From an uncultured Nocardioides sp. (GTDB lineage Bacteria; Actinomycetota; Actinomycetes; Propionibacteriales; Nocardioidaceae), in assembly GCA_902805885.1 (NCBI GenBank), contig CADCUM010000056.1:1-33105 (forward strand): a DNA stretch of 33,105 bases, in the 5' to 3' direction. How positions within the stretch are numbered: the stretch's first letter is position 1; the number at the start of each line of letters is the position of its first letter. Below are positions 29,864-33,105 of the stretch, piece after piece. The notes beneath the pieces were generated by a model. The model did not search any database, had not been told where the DNA came from, and worked only from the letters and a program-made list of their open reading frames with translations. The translations under genes were made by a program, and so were the position numbers.

Positions 29864-29914
29864 CAGGAGCCGGGCCGCCTCGCTGTCTCGCGGACCACTT
29901 GGGAGGATGGGGCC

Positions 29915-30457
29915 GTGAGCCAGCAGCCCAGCCGTCGCTACCAGCGGTCCTTCCCGGCGCTGGTCGGCGCGATGCTGGTGACGGTCGCGTTCGTCCTGGT
30001 GTTCGTGGGCTGGCGCGCGCTCTTCCGGTCGGACGTCGACATCGAGCCGGCGCCCGTCGAGTGGACGGAGAGCGTCGAGCTGGCCGACGAGGCCGGGCTC
30101 CCCGTCGTACGGCCCCGTGCCTTGCCGGAGGGCTGGACCGCGACCAGCGTCGAGCTGCGGGCCGGCGACGACCCGCGGTGGGGGCTGGGCGTGCTGACCG
30201 ACGACGAGCAGTTCATCGGCATCCGCCAGGAGGACAGCTCGGTCGAGGAGCTCGTCCGGACGTACGTCGACGAGGAGGCCGTCGCGGGGGAGGACGCCGC
30301 CGTCGCGTCCGACGTCACCGACACCTGGCAGACGTGGACCGACGAGGGCGGCGACCGGGGCTACTCGACCGAGCTCGGGGACGAGGCCGTGCTGGTCTAC
30401 GGCTCCGCCCCGGCCGAGGACATCGAGGCCTACCTCCGGCTGCTGACGCAGGAGTGA
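29915..30457 (+). CDS. DUF4245 membrane-anchored protein
   Basis: This 180-residue protein has one N-terminal membrane helix (about 14-34, ALVGAMLVTVAFVLVFVGW) after RRYQRSF, followed by an extracytoplasmic acidic domain. This is the standard layout of actinobacterial DUF4245 proteins, which have no known function. The GTG at 29915 has GGGAGG eight bases upstream; the frame is open further upstream, but there without a signal. In many actinobacteria DUF4245 lies beside glpX and the exonuclease VII genes; here glpX is 3 kb away, separated by the mod genes, which suggests the mod block was inserted into that neighbourhood. Confidence 0.85.
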   Translation: MSQQPSRRYQRSFPALVGAMLVTVAFVLVFVGWRALFRSDVDIEPAPVEWTESVELADEAGLPVVRPRALPEGWTATSVELRAGDDPRWGLGVLTDDEQFIGIRQEDSSVEELVRTYVDEEAVAGEDAAVASDVTDTWQTWTDEGGDRGYSTELGDEAVLVYGSAPAEDIEAYLRLLTQE

Positions 30458-30469
30458 CCCTTGTCCCGG

Positions 30470-30509
30470 CCTGCCGGTGACCGCTACAGCCTGCCGGTGA
30501 CCGCTACAG
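30470..30509. repeat. Perfect 20-bp tandem duplication
   Basis: CCTGCCGGTGACCGCTACAG occurs twice head to tail (30470-30489, 30490-30509). The second copy contains the stop codon of the minus-strand membrane protein; the whole array starts 13 bases after the DUF4245 stop. It looks like a recent slippage duplication between convergent genes. Confidence 0.95.
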
Positions 30510-30920
30510 GGCGACGACGAGCACGCAGACCGCGAGCACGGCGGCCCCCAACCCGTGACCGTGCAGCACGGTCTTGGGGATCTGCTTCTCGGCGACCCGG
30601 ACGTCGGCCGGGTCCGCCGCAGGTCGGTCGAGCGTCTCGCTCCCGAGCTCCGTCTTGAGGAACATCACGGTGCCACCGGCGATGGACAGCGCCACGACCG
30701 CCAGCGTGACCCAGGCGAAACGGTCGTCGCCGGTGAGCAGCTGTCCCACCCAGAGGCCGGCGGCGAGGAAGCCCAGCACGGCGTGCGAGAACACGAGCAG
30801 GTCGGGCAGCCGGCTGGCCCGGGCCGTGCTGTTCCTCGATCCCGCGGTCATCAGGGTGCCCATCTGGAACAGACCGCCCACGACCTGGATCACGAACAGC
30901 GCCATCACGAACTTCGTCAT
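30504..30920 (-). CDS. Small four-helix membrane protein of unknown function
   Basis: This 138-residue protein has about four hydrophobic segments: residues 4-24 (FVMALFVIQVVGGLFQMGTL), 40-60, 70-88 and 118-138. The polar loop 89-115 (ELGSETLDRPAADPADVRVA) is probably cytoplasmic or periplasmic. I do not recognise a family. The ATG at 30920 is the first that gives the hydrophobic N-terminus; no clear ribosome binding site precedes it. Its stop codon lies inside the 20-bp tandem duplication. Codon use is strongly GC-rich in third positions, which supports real coding. Confidence 0.7.
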   Translation of the reverse strand: MTKFVMALFVIQVVGGLFQMGTLMTAGSRNSTARASRLPDLLVFSHAVLGFLAAGLWVGQLLTGDDRFAWVTLAVVALSIAGGTVMFLKTELGSETLDRPAADPADVRVAEKQIPKTVLHGHGLGAAVLAVCVLVVAL

Positions 30921-31079
30921 GGGGACCGGTACCCGCTCCGGCGTCCACGACCCGCAGACCCCGCGGAGCGCGGCCAACCGCGGCAACGAGCTCCGCTGTG
31001 GTTCGCAGCGCAGCCCGACGGGGCCTGCGTGCTCGACGATCGGAGACCACGGTGGACAGCCGTCTCGCCGCTCACCCCT

Positions 31080-31370
31080 GTGGAGATCGCGCCGGCGGCC
31101 TCGCTCCTGCTGGGCCTCGCCGTCGCCGTGTTCCTGATCGTGGGGGCAGCGAGTGGGCGCTTCGGTCGGGTTCGCGCCGGCGTCCTGGCCCTCGCCGCCG
31201 TCGCCGTCCCCGCGGCGGGTGTCGCCGCGGCGCTCTACTGCATCCCGAGGCTGGCCCGCCCGCGCCGGTCGCGCGCGTGTCGTAGGGCGTCTCCTCGGCT
31301 CGTGCGGCCGGCCGGCGCTCAGCCTGCGGCAGCATTCCTCCAGCGGTCCGCGGTGTCGCGGTCGAAGTAG
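31080..31370 (+). CDS. Doubtful small two-helix membrane protein
   Basis: A frame from GTG 31080 encodes 96 residues with two hydrophobic stretches (about 7-24 and 32-54) and an Arg-rich tail. Third positions are GC-rich for the first 55 or so codons but not in the tail, which overlaps the convergent lipoprotein gene by 52 bases. No ribosome binding site is seen. It may be a short real membrane protein with a degraded or mis-framed C-terminus, or no gene at all. The 159 bases between 30921 and 31079 show nothing else I can name. Confidence 0.3.
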   Translation: MEIAPAASLLLGLAVAVFLIVGAASGRFGRVRAGVLALAAVAVPAAGVAAALYCIPRLARPRRSRACRRASPRLVRPAGAQPAAAFLQRSAVSRSK

Positions 31371-32230
31371 CGGGTGAACCCGCAGCCCCATGCGATCGGT
31401 CGTTGCAACGGCGACCCGCCCCACCGTGCCTCGCCGCTCACCAGCAACCGTGAGCCGACGCCATAGGCGTACAGGGGGTCCGACGGGTCGGCTGGCCAGG
31501 TCGGTGGCTGCAGGTCGACCGTGACCGTGTCGCCCTGGCTGCCGGAGAACGACTCGAGGACCTCGAAGGTGACGCCCGGTAGATCCAGGTCCGCCTCGTC
31601 GCCGCGGTCGGAGACCGAGGAACCGATTGCGGTGACGATCCCGTCGAACGCGAATGCGCGGCCGGCAATGGCACCGGGGGTGTACTCCTCGACGCAGGAA
31701 GCGGCGCCGCCGTCCGGGAGCGGACCCCTGCGGCCGGCTGTCGGGCTGTGCTGCCCCTGCGGCTGAGGCTCGGGCCTGTCGCCCAGCGGCTGGACGTCCG
31801 AGACCACGTAGCACTCCTCGTCGTCCACGGCGTCCGGGAGCGGGTCGAGGGTGAGGGACCTGGGCAGCCCGTCGTCGTCCACCACGTAGTCGACGACGCC
31901 GCCCTCCGGTTCGGACTCGCCCATCAAGGCGAGATCGGTCAGGGTCGGGACCTCGGCCAGGCGGGGCTCGTAGGGGTAGCCCTTGTTGAGGTTTTCGACC
32001 ACGGTGACCCGGTCGTCCCGCACGGTGACCCCGTAGTCGCCCAGCAGCCCTCGCTCCCCGCAGGACGAGGTCAGCACGAAGCGGTACGCGGGGGGCACGT
32101 CGGGAACAGCACCCGCTCGGCCCTGGGCGCCCGGCGACGGGTCCGTCGCCGACGTCGGGAGTCCCTGGCTCCCGCAGCCGGTCAGCAGCGCGCAGAGGGC
32201 AGCTGCGACGGCGACAGCTGGAGCGTGCAT
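31319..32230 (-). CDS. Uncharacterised lipoprotein
   Basis: From the ATG at 32230 this 303-residue protein begins MHAPAVAVAAALCALLTGC, a lipoprotein signal with lipobox LTGC and Cys19. The upstream GTG at 32302 would add 24 Pro-rich residues and bury the signal, so the internal ATG is preferred. The mature part has paired cysteines spread through two halves. The first half (about 45-150) is acidic and has SSCGERGLLGDYGVTVRDDR. The second (about 175-303) has ASCVEEYTPGAIAGRAFAFDG, a beta-rich middle, and ends with GWGCGFTRYFDRDTA-like sequence (as IAWGCGFTRYF). The second half resembles proteins that judge salt- or metal-linked surface processes only loosely, and I assign no function. It is predicted to sit on the outer membrane face. 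Confidence 0.72.
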   Translation of the reverse strand: MHAPAVAVAAALCALLTGCGSQGLPTSATDPSPGAQGRAGAVPDVPPAYRFVLTSSCGERGLLGDYGVTVRDDRVTVVENLNKGYPYEPRLAEVPTLTDLALMGESEPEGGVVDYVVDDDGLPRSLTLDPLPDAVDDEECYVVSDVQPLGDRPEPQPQGQHSPTAGRRGPLPDGGAASCVEEYTPGAIAGRAFAFDGIVTAIGSSVSDRGDEADLDLPGVTFEVLESFSGSQGDTVTVDLQPPTWPADPSDPLYAYGVGSRLLVSGEARWGGSPLQRPIAWGCGFTRYFDRDTADRWRNAAAG

Positions 32231-32341
32231 GCCGGTCGGACGGGGCTGCGGCTGGTCGGGTTCCGGCGGGCGCCGGGCCACGGCGGCAGGAGTTGAGCTC
32301 ACGCCTGCGCTGCTGGCCCGATCACCGCGTGGGTGTCGGGC

Positions 32342-33105
32342 TCAGCAGGGCGGGAGGGGTTGTCGGTGCTCGCGGGTGCCGCCCGGACGGGGGCCCGGGC
32401 TCGGGCGTGCCGTCGGGCTCGGTCTCCGATGTGGTGTCGGGCTCGGTCTCGGGCGTGGGGTCGGGCCCGGTCGTGGGGTGGGTGGGTCGGTGGTGGCCCT
32501 GCTCCCGCCGGGCAGGGTCCACTCGTAGGACCCGTCGGGTCGGCGGTGGTAGGCGAACCCGGCGAAGGTCTTGGCGCGGTGGTGGCGCCGGCACAGGGGG
32601 GCGAGGTTCTCCATCGAGGTCTGGCCCGGGGGGCCACCCTCGTCGAGGGCGACGTAGGGGTCGATGTGGTCGAGGTCGCACCGCCCGGCGGGGCGTGCGC
32701 AGCGGGGGAACACGCAGACCGTGTCCCGCAGCCGCACCGCCTCGGCCATCGGGGCCGGCGGGTCATGGACATCGACCGCGGGGATCGCGTCCGGGTCCAG
32801 GACCGGGCGGACGGTGACGTTGTCCGCGCCGGCCAGCCACCGGGCGAGCTGGGTCAGCAGCACCGGCCCCAGCCGGTCCGACCGCGCCACCCCACCCCGG
32901 CCCGGCGCGTGCGGGTCCAGCAGCAGGTCACGGTCGGTGACGTGGAACACCACCGTCGCGTCGCGGCCCCGTCCGCCCGTGCCGGCACCACCGTGCCGAG
33001 TGAACAAGGTGGTGGGGGCGTACATCGCGTCCTCGGCGACACAGACCGCGGGGTCGGTGTCCGGGTCGGGCCGGTCCGGGTCCGCGGGGTCGACCGCGAG
33101 GAGGC
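32342..33105 (-). CDS. DUF222-type HNH endonuclease domain protein, 3' part
   Basis: The frame is open to the right edge, so the N-terminal DUF222 region is off-window. The visible 254 codons end in a classical HNH domain: CVFPRCARPAGRCDLDHIDPY, then NLAPLCRRHHRAKT (paired Cys, central His, terminal His-His). Such multicopy proteins (13E12-repeat-like) are common in actinobacteria; their function is not established, and many may be remnants of mobile elements. After YEWTLPGG the annotated frame continues as a Pro/Arg/Thr-rich tail with poor third-position GC, while the frame shifted by -1 gives an acidic Pro/Glu/Thr tail with near-uniform GC third positions ending at 32322. A one-base loss in the G-run near 32503-32505 would explain this. 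Confidence 0.82.
   Translation of the reverse strand, partial: LLAVDPADPDRPDPDTDPAVCVAEDAMYAPTTLFTRHGGAGTGGRGRDATVVFHVTDRDLLLDPHAPGRGGVARSDRLGPVLLTQLARWLAGADNVTVRPVLDPDAIPAVDVHDPPAPMAEAVRLRDTVCVFPRCARPAGRCDLDHIDPYVALDEGGPPGQTSMENLAPLCRRHHRAKTFAGFAYHRRPDGSYEWTLPGGSRATTDPPTPRPGPTPRPRPSPTPHRRPSPTARPSPGPRPGGTREHRQPLPPC
32394..32476. repeat. Imperfect tandem repeat in the HNH gene tail
   Basis: Units related to TCGGGCTCGGTCTC recur three to four times with a period near 21-24 bases. In the likely original frame they encode the TEPD / SETEPD-type acidic repeat, and in the annotated frame a Pro/Ser/Arg repeat. Confidence 0.6.

Noticed and set aside
32342..33105. HNH gene as a defence or restriction system
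   Set aside because: DUF222/HNH proteins occur in many copies in actinobacteria, and no methylase, helicase or other defence partner is nearby.

Overview
The window is high-GC DNA with densely packed genes, many GTG starts, frequent 1-4 base start/stop overlaps, and several genes whose start codon sits just downstream of a -10-like hexamer with no ribosome binding site. Together with DUF1707, DUF4245, a DUF222-type HNH protein and an LpqY-SugABC-type transporter, this points to an actinobacterium, most likely Nocardioidaceae (Nocardioides-like). The genus is an inference from gene content, not a database result. It reads as ordinary chromosome: I saw no insertion sequence, tRNA, CRISPR array or phage module, and no gene-free stretch longer than about 160 bases.

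Layout. (1) 1-882, minus strand: the first codons of a small membrane protein running off the left edge, and a PEP mutase/isocitrate lyase superfamily enzyme. (2) 934-2679: a lipoprotein that fuses a CapA-type metallophosphatase domain to a VanY-like M15 peptidase domain. (3) 2693-8471: a TPP riboswitch followed by seven overlapping thiamine genes, thiE-thiO-thiS-thiG-tenI-thiD-thiC, covering both the thiazole and pyrimidine branches. (4) 8528-9172: a DUF1707/LiaF-like protein. (5) 9245-18315: a sucrose/alpha-glucoside island with AglEFG on the minus strand, a divergent LacI regulator with a palindromic operator, the ATPase AglK, and two intracellular sucrose-splitting enzymes of different families, GH32 and GH13 subfamily 4. 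(6) 18317-24079: a second sugar ABC operon in the order LpqY-SugA-SugB-SugC, divergent from galactokinase, with a tandem GntR/DasR-like operator between them. (7) 24084-25927: two alpha/beta hydrolases in divergent orientation. (8) 25892-29808: a translationally coupled operon of an HTH-TOBE regulator, modA, modB, modC and glpX. (9) 29915-33105: DUF4245, a small membrane protein, an uncharacterised lipoprotein and the 3' part of a DUF222/HNH gene.

How the genes work together. The thi operon is set up for feedback: high TPP would fold the aptamer and occlude the thiE ribosome binding site. In the sugar island, AglEFG plus AglK would import sucrose or related glucosides, which either enzyme could cleave in the cytoplasm, with the LacI protein as the likely switch. 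The Lpq/Sug system probably takes up trehalose or a similar disaccharide. The mod operon couples molybdate uptake to its own candidate sensor, and its last gene is the gluconeogenic FBPase glpX.

Most notable observations: a pair of CCGCAnnTGCGG palindromes three helical turns apart at the HTH-TOBE gene; the CapA-M15 fusion; glpX coupled to modC; the tandem operator between lpqY and galK; an Asp/Arg-repeat tail on SugC; a 17-bp perfect hairpin between aglE and aglF; and a probable frameshift in the tail of the HNH gene.
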